Of a DNA stretch of 64,000 bases, positions 22,180 through 31,964 are shown in pieces. The notes under the pieces were generated by a model that did not search any database, had not been told where the DNA came from, and saw nothing but the letters and a program-made list of their open reading frames with translations. The translations under genes and the position numbers were made by a program. This DNA comes from Xiphydria camelus (Eukaryota > Arthropoda > Insecta > Hymenoptera > Xiphydriidae), in the NCBI GenBank assembly GCA_963678675.1, contig OY783200.1, forward strand, positions 14,220,455 through 14,284,454, given 5' to 3'. Every line of letters starts with the position of its first letter. The first letter of the stretch is position 1.

Positions 22180-22245
22180 TACAAATTCATCAAGGTGCTT
22201 GGGTTTTCTTAGAGATGAACGATCTCTTAGTTGTCTTCCTTGTGA

Positions 22246-23273
22246 TTATTGAGGCTTCCTACTTGGTGATTCTGATTCACTCTCTGATTCTGTATCAACT
22301 CCAGTCTCGTAATCTGCTTCGCTGATGTCTTCCTGTGCTGAACTTTCGTCTTTTGCTGAGTTCTTGTCTTCGTTGTATTCTTTGTTTACTTTTGATGCGG
22401 TAAGTTCACTTGATGGTGACTCCTTCTCAGTTTCACTGTCTCTTGGTGGCAAATTGACTTTCTCTTCACATTCCATGGGTGTTTCTTGAAAGATTACATC
22501 TCTTGATACCACTACTTTATGCTGATCAGGTAGATAGATTCTATACCTTTCATCACCATCGTACCCTACGAGATAACCTTTCACAGGCTTGATATCTATT
22601 TTTCTTCTTCTGTGTACTGGAATGTGAACATAGCACATTGATGCAATTATTCGAAGATGATTTATTCTGGGCTTTTTACCCGTCCAAAGCTCATAGGGAC
22701 TGACACCCTCTATTGGTGTTTTTGTAGTTTTGTTCAGGATATACACTGCAGTAGTTACTAGTTCAGCCCATATTGCTTTTGAAAAATTCACTTCTTCATT
22801 TGAATATTTGAATGTCCTTGCCATTTCGACTATAGTTCGATTTTCACGCTCCGCCCCACCGTTCTGCTCTAGGATGTACGGCGCTGTTAATCTCTCAATA
22901 ATGCCGTTCTTTTGAAGAATTTTCCTTACCTTAGTGTTATCAAATTCTCCACAATTGTCACTCAAAAATTCCTTGATTGAATGACCTTGATTTTTTGCTC
23001 TTTCAATCATATCTTTTAAGGCATCTTTCACTTCAGATTTTTCTGTTGCAATGTACTTAAAACTTCGTATAGCTATCTTTAAACACAATTAAGTAACGTT
23101 TTTTTAGTGAATGACTCGTCGAAAGCTCCACAAACATCTCCAGAAATCAGCTCTCCAGGTTTGTCTGCTTTTACCCTGATTCCAAATGGAAGGCGATGTG
23201 CTTTTCCGTAGATGCATGGCTCACAAAGCTCTTTATCTAGCTTAACCTTAATGCCTTTTTCTCTTTCAAGCAT
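22246..23273 (-). pseudogene. Copia integrase (rve) with zinc-binding start
   Basis: The first frame (23,079-23,273) contains the end of the gag-pre-integrase/zinc region (CEPCIYGKAHRLPFG) and the first catalytic Asp context (SGDVCGAFDES). A frameshift at an A-run near 23,095 and a further shift near 23,070 lead to the second frame (22,246-23,088) with FLSDNCGEFDN (second Asp) and GGAERENRTIVEMAR (Glu). The frame then continues through PYELWTGKKP and GYLVGYDGDERYRIY. The acidic tail is rich in E/S. The HH half of the zinc motif lies on the other side of the solo LTR at about 23,594-23,640. Confidence 0.9.
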
Positions 23274-23289
23274 TTTCTTGATGTGCTGC

Positions 23290-23588
23290 TGTTAAGGCTG
23301 CGCACGATTGTTTGGAAAAATGGTGGAGAGAGAGAATGAACGATACTTCTTTGTAATATTTATTTAATTGGTTACTTAGTCTTAGAAGGAAGAATTCGGT
23401 TCGGCTCTTGTTCCTTCTACGTACGGAGTGAGACTGAGGCTCGCCGCCGCATCGCCAATCAGCCTCACACGCTAATCGCGGCGCCACCGTCTCCGTTCGG
23501 CTCCGCTCGGGAACCACCGGAGTTGCCCGACGCTCGAGTGTCGTTGGCGATACTTGATTTGCCTAAATGTACCGACTTATCCTCAACA
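23290..23588 (-). mobile_element. Solo LTR, 299 bp, inserted in the copia integrase
   Basis: Read on the minus strand it begins TGTTGAGG and ends CCTTAACA, short inverted ends typical of LTRs. It is flanked by a perfect 5-bp duplication, GCTGC at 23,285-23,289 and 23,589-23,593. The copia zinc region reads up to GHQNKQ on one side and resumes with KKMLEREKG on the other, in frame across the site when one target copy is skipped. The LTR is GC-richer than its surroundings. The source family is not identified. Confidence 0.9.
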
Positions 23589-23667
23589 GCTGCTTATTCT
23601 GGTGTCCCCATCTCTCATAATACAACTGCAGCATCGAGTGATTCGCAACAGCAACGTTGATTTCTAT

Positions 23668-24069
23668 CTACTGCTTTGGAACCACTGGACTGATGAGTGC
23701 CTTGTATAGTGTTCCGTTTGGTTGACGGACTCCACACAGTACCGCCTCATCATCTACTTCAAGCCAACACTTTGTTGCTCTGGATACGAACTTACTGTTT
23801 GGCTTGGTGTCTTGGGCTGCAAGGACTGAGAACAGATTCTTCGATATCTGTGGAACGTACCACACATTCGTTAATGTCACCTTTTGTATTTTGTCATTAA
23901 AGAATGACTGAACCTCGATCTTTCCTTCCCCAAGACCCTTCAATGTTTCTTTGCCAGCAGCTCGTATGATATTTGAAGTCTTGAATTCGTTTAACTCGAT
24001 GAAAAAGTCTGGACGGTTTGTGACATGTCTTGTAGCTCCACTATCGATCCACCAATCCACTGAATTCAC
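23668..24069 (-). pseudogene. Copia aspartic protease region
   Basis: WWIDSGATRHVTN contains the D-S-G active site. LKGLGEGKIEVQSF and NVWYVPQISKNLFSV are standard downstream blocks. The region lies in the same frame as gag and is separated from it by one TAG (24,076-24,078). It is followed by a second in-frame TAG (23,668-23,670) before the gag-pre-integrase sequence SMLQLYYERWGHQNK. The protease would cleave the Gag-Pol polyprotein. Confidence 0.9.
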
Positions 24070-24075
24070 TTCGAG

Positions 24076-24757
24076 CTAACATGCTTCACTGCTGACCGAG
24101 ACAAGGGCACAATTGGTGTCAACTGCATTGCTTTGGACTTCTAACTTGTTTCTACCTTGTCTCCCATCAGCTATCCACTTCCTGCATTTACGCAACCAAT
24201 GCCCCCTTTTCTTACAGTAATTACACATGTCATCATTACTTGCGGCTCTTCTCCTTGACTTGGATTGACTTCCATGCTGCTGTTTAGTTGAATTTGCTAT
24301 CAACGCTTCTTGAGAAAACTTCTCGGTGTCTTCATTTTTCTCTAGGTTTCTTTCAAACATGTATAGCTGTGTCGTCAATTCATCAATTGTTTTCTGATCA
24401 TTGTTTGTGAGCAACATCCAACTTGATCGAAATGTTTCAAAAGTGCTTGGTAAAATGTATAGAATCTTGGGTATTAAAATTAAATCTGGCAATTCATTCT
24501 CATTTCTTATTTTCAGTCCATTGTTTAATTCAATCCATAAGTTTTTTAGTTTTGCAATGTGAGTTGACACATCCTCACCTTCTTTCCAGTTGAATGCGAA
24601 AAAGTCATCGCAAATATTGAATAGTTGATCCTTGGCTGTTGCTTCAAACTGTCCTTTAAGTGCTCCCCATGCTTCCTTGATTGTTGTCTTATCCATGATC
24701 TTCTGATATACGTCATCTGTGACTGCACTTGCAATCATCGACTTGGCTCTATAAATT
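24076..24757 (-). pseudogene. Copia Gag (UBN2-like) with zinc knuckle, N-truncated
   Basis: The frame includes IMDKTTIKEAWGALKGQF, the alpha-helical capsid-like region, and a CCHC knuckle CNYCKKRGHWLRKC close to its C terminus. The expected N-terminal part upstream of about 24,757 is missing: a stop lies just upstream and the sequence no longer looks like Gag. Gag forms the particle and binds element RNA through the knuckle. Confidence 0.9.
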
Positions 24758-24759
24758 AT

Positions 24760-25230
24760 GCTCTAAGAACGTTCTTGGAACAAATTTAAAAGACAATTCA
24801 GTTTCTGAACGCAAAATAGTCTCACGTGCCACATTAATGCAACAATTCAGTGCTCTAGATACAACTATAAAACATTAACAGAATATAAAACTCCTATTAC
24901 TCTAAATTTATAGAACTACTTTGCTAGTTGGGAAGGGTTATGCGAAGTTCATTTTACTCCTTATCAATTCAGAACTTTTAGCGGTGATGCAGGTTAAAAA
25001 GGAAAATTATTTAATTAAATATGTATATTTATAGTACATATCGCTGTTCTGGGGAAACAACGACATAAATGTAATGTAAGATTGTAGCAGTTACGTCCTT
25101 ATTCTACCGGAACAGCGATATAGGGATTCTATTTGAATTTGTACGCCCGAAAATTGGGTGTCTGGCTCGGTGGCGCCATCTGCTTCAGTTTTGCCCAAAC
25201 AACTCAATTATGAAATTATAATATAATTCA
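24760..25230. other. Unassigned, with a small inverted repeat
   Basis: There is no gene. TATCGCTGTTC at about 25,039 and GAACAGCGATA at about 25,112 form an inverted repeat around an 85-bp unit that may be a tiny MITE. The 5' LTR of the neighbouring copia element was expected here and was not recognised. Confidence 0.5.
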
Positions 25231-25232
25231 TA

Positions 25233-25233
<1 letters not shown>

Positions 25234-25303
<70 letters not shown>
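25234..25303. repeat. (TA)n microsatellite
   Basis: About 70 bp of uninterrupted TA repeat. Confidence 0.95.
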
Positions 25304-25305
<2 letters not shown>

Positions 25306-25309
25306 TTCG

Positions 25310-26110
25310 AATTATGTGTGTATTTCAACAGAACATTATTTAACTGTAAGGTAATAAAAAACGTTGAATGTATAAAGGAACGATAAAACTTAATATTTAT
25401 TGTTAATGTTGAAGTTCGATCAATGACGTAAAACCTCAATTCGTCACTGGTTATTTCACCAGATTTTGTATGGTTCCAAGAAGGAATAACAATGTCGAAG
25501 AAAAAATGTGTTATCATATTATAATAATCCTAATAGTTCTTTATTAAATAGAAATAATATTCCCCTGAATAACATTAAATACTTCTCCAATATATCTGCA
25601 TACTATAGGTAATAAGCACTTTCACACGGCTACACTTTTTAAACGAAATGTTATGTTCCTTACGGGAACCCACGCTTCGAGCATGTATTTGCGACTAGGG
25701 ATTATTATATATGTTTATATATGTTTCTCGATCTGTCACTTTATAAGTCTGATGTCGCGAATTGGCAGAACAGTGTACCGAATAAATTATCACGGCTCTT
25801 GCTATTGGTTATTAAAAGGCCGATGCAATATGATGCAAAATACTATCCAGAGGATAAGCAATATACTCGTACGTGTACAGGAGACGTATACGACGAGGGG
25901 AGCATCACAAACCCGGAGATCGTATCGGAGCCTCTTTGTCGCACGTTCTACGTCCTTCTCGATCTTATTCCCAAGAAGCACTCTTATACAGGATGGACAC
26001 GAGAATACGAGTCGTAGGAAGCGTGCAATTATGAGTGAGAATATGTAGCGTGTGCATGAGAGCCTCTCTCTGTCGTACATTTTTCTAGACTGGTCCAGTA
26101 GGAGTGTGTA
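25310..26110. other. Unassigned stretch
   Basis: Overlapping ORFs (25,653-26,048 and 25,721-26,017, plus; 25,802-26,080, minus) occupy this interval without a domain I can name. Codon content gives no clear choice between them. No repeat partner was seen in the window. Confidence 0.5.
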
Positions 26111-26114
26111 CGAC

Positions 26115-27150
26115 GCACGCCGAAATTCTAGCCAAAAGTCGAAAACGTGTATTAATCGAGGTAAAATTGAGTACTCAAGGGTTTTTGGGGTCGCTGATTA
26201 CGAATCCGAAGTCAAAATTTCGAAAAACAATATGGCGGATCCAATATGACGGAAAGGTTCCTCAAAAATTGATCGGATCTGGGTGAGATTGAGTACCTGG
26301 GGGTTTTTAGGGTCGCCGATTACGAATTCAAAAAGTCTAAATTTCGAAAAACAATATGGCGGATCCAGTATGGCAGAAGGGTTCCTCAAAAATTAATCGA
26401 ATCTGGGTGAAATTGAGTATTCGGGGGGTTTTGCGGTCGCTGATTACGAATCCAAAGTCAAAATCTTGAAAAACAATATGGCGGATCCAATATGGCGGAA
26501 AGGTTCCTCAAAAATTGATGGAATCTGGGTAAAATTGAGTACTCGGAGGTTTTTGGGGTCGCTAATTACGAATCCAAGGCCAGAATTGTAAAATTCCTAG
26601 ATGGCACCACAATACGGCGCATGCGCGGATCAAATCTCGACGTAAAATTGAGTAATTGCCCTGAATTCGGGTACCCGGGGGTTTTCGGGGTCGCGCTATT
26701 CCCCGCATCGCGGGGTACCCGAATTCGGGGCAATTACTCAATTTTTCGTCGAGATTTGATCCGCGCATGCGCCGTATTGTGACGTCATCTAGGCATTTTG
26801 CAATTCTGGCCTCGGATTCATAGTCAGCAACCCCGAATACCCCTGAGTACTCAATTTCACCGAGATTTGATTAATTTTTGAGGAACCTTTCCGCCATATT
26901 GGATCCGCCATATTGTTTTTCGAAATTTTTACTTTGCAGTCGTAATCAGCGACCCCGAAAACCCTCGAGTACTCAATTTCATCCAGATTCGATTAATTTT
27001 TGAGGAACCTTTCCGCCATATTGGATCCGACATATTGTTTTTCGATATTTTGATTTTGGATTTGTAATCAGCGACCCTAAAAGCCCCCTGAGTACCCGAA
27101 TTCAGGTCAATCCGTTAACTTTTCGACTTTTGGCCAGATTTTCGGCGTTT
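26115..27150. repeat. Palindrome of 122-bp tandem repeats
   Basis: Units begin at about 26,197, 26,319, 26,443 and 26,565 (period about 122 bp) and contain TTTTTGGGGTCGCTGATTACG and AACAATATGGCGGATCC. From about 26,690 onward the same units follow in reverse complement to about 27,110. The outer ends share CGAAAATTCTGGCCAAAAGTCG-like sequence on opposite strands. A further direct array is at 39,165-39,590. Confidence 0.88.
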
Positions 27151-27328
27151 TCATCGTTTGTCGGAAACTGGAAAAAACTAATTTTTTCAAAGGATTGCAG
27201 ATATTCGCAGGAAAAGATCATTGCATGGTAATCACAGATAAATAGGGAATGTTATCATAACAACAGTTTCCCGGCCAAACTCGGCCAAATGTTTAAAAGT
27301 CCACTTAAATTTTAAAATCTACCTTCAT

Positions 27329-28050
27329 ATACAGGGTGTTTCAAAATTCAGTACAAATATTTGAAGGGCGTATTTTTATGATCAAAATAAGACTTTTTTT
27401 CCTATAAACATGTATCCTAAAATACACCCCCTCCGAGCTACAGCCATCTTAATTTTCATTTAAAAAATCAATTTATGGCAATTTTAGGTCAACAAAACGA
27501 TTAGAGCACTCGTCTTTCAAATTTCTAGAACATTTGATGGATAATTATTGCAACCACAGTTTAAAACAATCGATTTTTTCGTGTAAACTTTACTACATAA
27601 ATGATCCCCCGTTCGTTCATCGGCGATTATCTCTAAAACGGTAAGTTGTATTTCAAAAAATGTAAGAACCCAAAAGATTAGATTTTTGTCTGTCCGACCA
27701 GATGGTCGTACTCATTTTTTAAATTTCTAAACGGAAACATAAAATTTCGGTCATTAAATGTGCATGCTCCCCCTCAATTCCCCCCCCCCCCCTCCAAATT
27801 ATGTTTATGCCATTTTAGGGGTAAAAAATCAGTAGAATGTTCGAAATAGCAGTGGATTGCAAATTTTTAAGAAATTTTTTGAATAACGAGTCAGAATTGA
27901 AAATAATCGATTTTTTTATGACAATTAATATGGCTGTAGCTCGGAGAGAGGATGTATTTTAGGACACATGTTTATAGGAAAAAAGTCTTATTTTGATCTC
28001 AAAAATACGCCCTTCAAATATTTGTACTGAATTTGGAAACACCCTGTATA
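27329..28050. mobile_element. TIR element with TATACAGGGTG ends, about 720 bp
   Basis: It begins ATACAGGGTGTTTCAAAATT and ends AAACACCCTGTATA. The inner inverted arms include CAAATATTTGAAGGGCGTAT and its complement, and the ends of the middle also pair. A C-run lies at about 27,781-27,792. No coding content was found. The right terminus (28,050) is 34 bp from the piggyBac start. Confidence 0.85.
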
Positions 28051-28414
28051 AAAATAAACTTCAATTATGTTGAAAGTAATTTGACCCTTATGTTACTACC
28101 CGGGTACCCGGGTACCCACTTTGGACTTTGTATCAATTTCACGTTCGATAGAAGATAGATATCAATTTTTCCGTCTGGATTCCCACCATTTCAACGATTT
28201 TGAACAGATCTATGTAGTTGAAATTTTTTTTTTAAATAAATACTTTTTATTCGCGATCAAACATGAAAACCCCAGTGGTTACTACCCGGTTACCCGGGTA
28301 CCCACACGCGATTTCCTATGGAAAAATGAATGAACGTATGTTTTAATAATTAATACAGGCAACAACTTTTAAAATTTGTTTATTGAATATAGAATGATAT
28401 TATTGTTTATAAGA

Positions 28415-29561
28415 AACTAGCAGCCCGTCCCGGCTTCGCACGGGTAGATTGTGGATTGATTTTGTCCGTCCACCATTGTTTAAATACATTTTTAATACAA
28501 AACTTTTAGTATTTTTCCCGGGCTACGCAATGGTCATATTGGATTTGACCTTGACCATGACCTTCAATGTTATATCGAGGTCAAATTAATTTTTTTTTAC
28601 GTTCAAATGTGTCTTTGACCATTTTTTTTCATGTTACCTTTATTGTCAGCGGAGGTGAAATTTAGGTCAAGTATAGTTCGACTTTTTGAACACCCTGTAT
28701 AAGATTTACTAACTCAGAAACCTTCGCGGATATGCGTTCAACTGTTCCCAAAATTTTCATCGCAATCGGATGAACGGTTTAGGAAGGCATAATAATCATC
28801 CGTACCTGTACTTTTTGAACACCCTGTATAAGATTTACTAACTCAAACCTTCGCGGATATGCGTCCAACTGTTCCCCAAATTTTCATCGCAATCGGATGA
28901 ACGGTTTAGGAAGGCATAATAATCATCCGTACCGGTACTTTTTGAACACCCTGTATAAGATTTACTAACTCAAAAACCTTTGCGGGCATGCGTCCAACCA
29001 TTCCCCAACTTTTCATCGCAATCGGATGAACGGTTTAGGAAGGCATAATAATCATCAGTACCAGTACTTTTTGAACACCTTTTATAAGATTTACTAACTC
29101 AGAAACCTTCGCGGACATGCGTCCAACCATTCCCCAACTTTTCATCGCAATCGGATGAACGGTTTAGGAAGGCATAATAATCATCAGTACCGGTACTTTT
29201 TGAACACCTTTTATAAGATTTACTAACAATAAGAAACCTTCGCGGGCATGCGTCCAACCATTCCCCAAAGTTTCATCGCAATCGGATGAACGGTTTAGGA
29301 AGGCATTTGATATTACCTTAAAGGTCACGGTCAAGGTCAAATCCAATACGACCACTGGGTAGCCAAGGGAAAATCCTTAAAGTTTTGTATTAAACATTTT
29401 TCTCTAAAATGTTTTCCCGCTGAGATAATCGGCCGTACCGGGACTTTTTGAACACCCTGTATAAGATTTACTAACTCAGAAACCATCGCAGGCATGCGTC
29501 CAACCATTTCCCAAAATTTCATCGCAATCGGATGAACGGTTTAGGAAGGCATACGAGACAT

Positions 29562-29604
<43 letters not shown>

Positions 29605-29634
29605 TTCATTTTTATATATATAGATAGATAGATG
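28415..29634 (+). repeat. Repeat R (CTAGCAGCCCGTCCCGG family), with 128-bp tandem units
   Basis: It starts ACTAGCAGCCCGTCCCGGCT and ends in (CAGA)n followed by CAAACATTCATTTTTATATA. The middle consists of about six tandem units of about 128 bp, each with CACCCTGTATAAGATTTAC and ATCGCAATCGGATGAACGG. Other copies are at 44,895-45,785, 46,032-46,375 and 46,876-47,652 (minus) and at 49,352-50,495 (plus). It is noncoding. The transposon class is not assigned, and the tail resembles those of widespread nonautonomous arthropod repeats. Confidence 0.8.
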
Positions 29635-29663
29635 GCATTATTAATATAAATTAATAGAATACA

Positions 29664-29939
29664 TCATTCTGGAGTTGATATAGGGCAATTCTTGCAAACG
29701 GTTAATGTATTTGCATGTTCTTCGCAAGTAGGTCTTCTACAAAATTTGCATGACTTTCGTATCTTTCTTCGTCGTTTAGGGGGTGCTCCATAGCTGTAGC
29801 ATGAACCTATTACATTTTTTCGGCCACTTGTATCGCATTGGTATGGTGCAGCAGGAGCAGTCGAAGTTGATGGAATTGGTGTGGTACTGTCGACACTAAT
29901 GGCTTTTTTCAGAATACTCTCGATTACTACTCTTGTTGC
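29664..29939 (-). pseudogene. piggyBac transposase C-terminal Cys-rich domain
   Basis: A 91-codon minus-strand frame, open from about 29,939 to a TGA at 29,664, has no ATG near its start. It reads VIESILKKAIS, a P/T/S-rich linker, QCDTSGRKNVIGSCYSYG, basic KRRRKIRK, and then CKFCRRPTCEEHA with VCKNC. The CxxC, CxxxH, CxxC arrangement close to the C terminus is the layout of the piggyBac cysteine-rich DNA-binding domain. The preceding catalytic domain is absent, replaced by the right TIR arm. Confidence 0.7.
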
Positions 29940-30235
29940 CTGTATTAATTATTAAAACATACGTTCATTCATTTTTTCATAGGAAATCGCATGTGGGTAC
30001 CCGGGTAACCGGATAGTAACCAATGGGGTATTCATGTTTGATCGCAAATAAAAAGTATTTATTATAAAAAAAAAATCTACTACATAGATCTGTTCAAAAT
30101 CGCTGAAATGGTGGGAATCCAGACGACAAAAATTGATATCTATCTCCTATCGAACGTGAAGTTGATACAAAGTCCAAAGTGGGTACCCGGGTAGTAACCG
30201 CTGTGGAAAATTCCGGGTAGTAACATAAGGGTTAA

Positions 30236-31384
30236 GAAATAAGTAATAATATTGCAGCTTTCTGTTTATGTTTATTACAAGTCCTACCTTACCTACCTTA
30301 CCTACCTAAGATGTAGAAATTTAGTGTAAAAAAATCATAAAAATAAAAAATGTCGGTTTTGAGATACAAGATTTTTTGTTTCCATTTTCAAGGAAAAACG
30401 CAATATAAAAAAAATTAAAATTTTTTCGAAATCTTCACAAAAATATACAAATTTTTCATTTCGGTCATTTTTTTTTCCATATTGTCTTAATTTAAACCGT
30501 AAATCGCGATGAAAGGAAAAAAAATTAAAAATATAAAAATTAATAACAGCTGAACGACTTATGGAATCGTTCTGAAAATGTAGGCCAGTTTTTATATTGA
30601 TTAAAGATACTTGAAAAAAAATTAACAACTAAATCGAAGACCCAAAAGTTTCTACTACTAAAAGTTGATATGGAACGCCCCATATATTTCTTGTATATAT
30701 ATTTGGTTAAATATACGATCATATCGTTTGACATCCTGTTCCGCATGATTATGATCCTACACAAATATCTTGGAAATGATGAGAGATATGAGGAAGCAGA
30801 GAACATTTTCAGACGATTCGTAGAAGTTGAAACGTAAGCCGCTATTTCATTACCGAACGTTCGATAATTTGTTTAAGCAATAAATTAATGTATATATCTC
30901 TGAAATGGGGATAAATGCGGCAAAATGGAGAAAATTTAGCAGTTTAATAAATGGGGTCGAACGTTCAATCACAATAGTATCATCGATCAGAGCGAATCGA
31001 TAATTATTTAAACAATAAAATTTTGCAAGTATCCTGAGAACTGCGACGAAGTGAAGAAAATTTGAAGACTACGCAGATGAAATTTTGCAAGAACTGATGC
31101 AATTTTCTCGGAAATTATGTTAAATAGATCAGATAGGTGAAATTATAACAATGCAAAGGTATATTGAATTGTCAGAAGATATGAAAATGGAAAAGTTTAT
31201 TCATAATTTATAAACAATTTTTTAAAAACTAGTGATATCCCCAAAATACATAAAAAATGTACAACAATAGGCCAAGGACTATGCGAGACTACTTCAAAAA
31301 ATAACCCACTAATAATCGTCTTGACAAAAAACTCAGCAACAGCTCCACCCCGTGTTTTCCCCTTGACCCAGAAACAAAATTCAC
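30236..31384. other. Unassigned AT-rich stretch
   Basis: A short (CCTTA)n-like run is at about 30,285-30,310. 30,310-30,700 is a T/A-rich segment with degenerate runs. There is no recognisable gene or repeat partner. Confidence 0.55.
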
Positions 31385-31963
31385 TTAAAAAAGTATTAAT
31401 ATCGTAATGTAGTGCCAAGGGCCTACACTAAGTATATTTTTCAGGGTGTGCGATATGAGGCATATAAGTCCGAGTGAGAACTTCGATTGATCCTTCACAC
31501 ATCTCCTGTCGTCCAAGCTCTAAATCACTCGGTATAATCAAGCCCAACGAATGTAACCGAGATCGGAATGACAAATGACTATATCAAAGCAGACTACCAA
31601 TATTCAAAATGCTATTTGGTGGGCCCATGCCTGAAGAAATTAGTGAATATTATTATTGAATTGATTGCAGTAATTGAAAAATTCAGAAATTAACTAAGAA
31701 TAACAATTTCTTCAGGTACGGGCCCGTCAAGTAGCATTTTGAATATTGGTAGCCTGCATTGGTATAGTCATTTGTCATTTCGATCTCAGTTACTTTCGTT
31801 GGGCTCGATTATACCAAGTGATTTGCAGGATGGGCGACAGGAGATGTGTGAAGGATCAAATCGAAGTTCTCACTCGGACTTACATGCCTCATATCGCACA
31901 CCCTGAAAAATATACTTAGTGTAGGCCCTTGGCACTACATTTTGATATCAATACTTTTTTGAA
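31385..31963. mobile_element. Palindromic MITE, about 580 bp
   Basis: The arms 31,385-31,645 and 31,705-31,963 are reverse complements, with outer ends AATGTAGTGCCAAGGGCCTA and complement, and TTCAGGGTGTGCGATATGAGG and complement. The loop is about 60 bp. A diverged single arm lies at about 34,672-34,860, identified by AAATGTAGTGCCAAG. There is no coding content. Confidence 0.85.
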
Positions 31964-31964
31964 T

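Larger units (their letters stand above)
20622..24757 (-). mobile_element. Degenerate Copia/Ty1-type retrotransposon, LTRs not found
   Basis: Gag, protease, integrase, reverse transcriptase and RNase H occur in copia order on the minus strand. Gag lacks its N terminus (open frame from about 24,757) and RNase H ends at a TAA at 20,622-20,624. No LTR pair is visible around 20.2-20.6 or 24.8-25.2 kb. Frameshifts occur near 20,770, 21,260, 21,640, 22,250 and 23,080, and in-frame TAGs near 23,668 and 24,076. A solo LTR of another family interrupts the integrase zinc-binding region. It is a different copia lineage from the fragment at 5.7-7.5 kb. Confidence 0.92.
28085..30231 (-). mobile_element. 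Decayed piggyBac-type element
   Basis: Both ends begin CCCTTATGTTACTACCCGG (the right end on the complementary strand). The right end abuts TTAA (30,232-30,235) and the left end TTGA (28,081-28,084), one change from the TTAA target typical of piggyBac. Inverted arms of about 270-290 bp follow, containing ACCCGGGTACCC repeats. A minus-strand remnant encodes the Cys-rich C terminus of the transposase. A 1.2-kb repeat (28,415-29,634) has been inserted, and the catalytic domain is gone. Confidence 0.82.

Noticed and set aside
25653..26048. Overlapping plus ORFs, one (25,721-26,017) faintly like the end of an insect odorant receptor (NWQNSVPNKLSRLLLLVI)
   Set aside because: The similarity is a short hydrophobic stretch only. 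The rest does not fit a receptor and no splice context was found.
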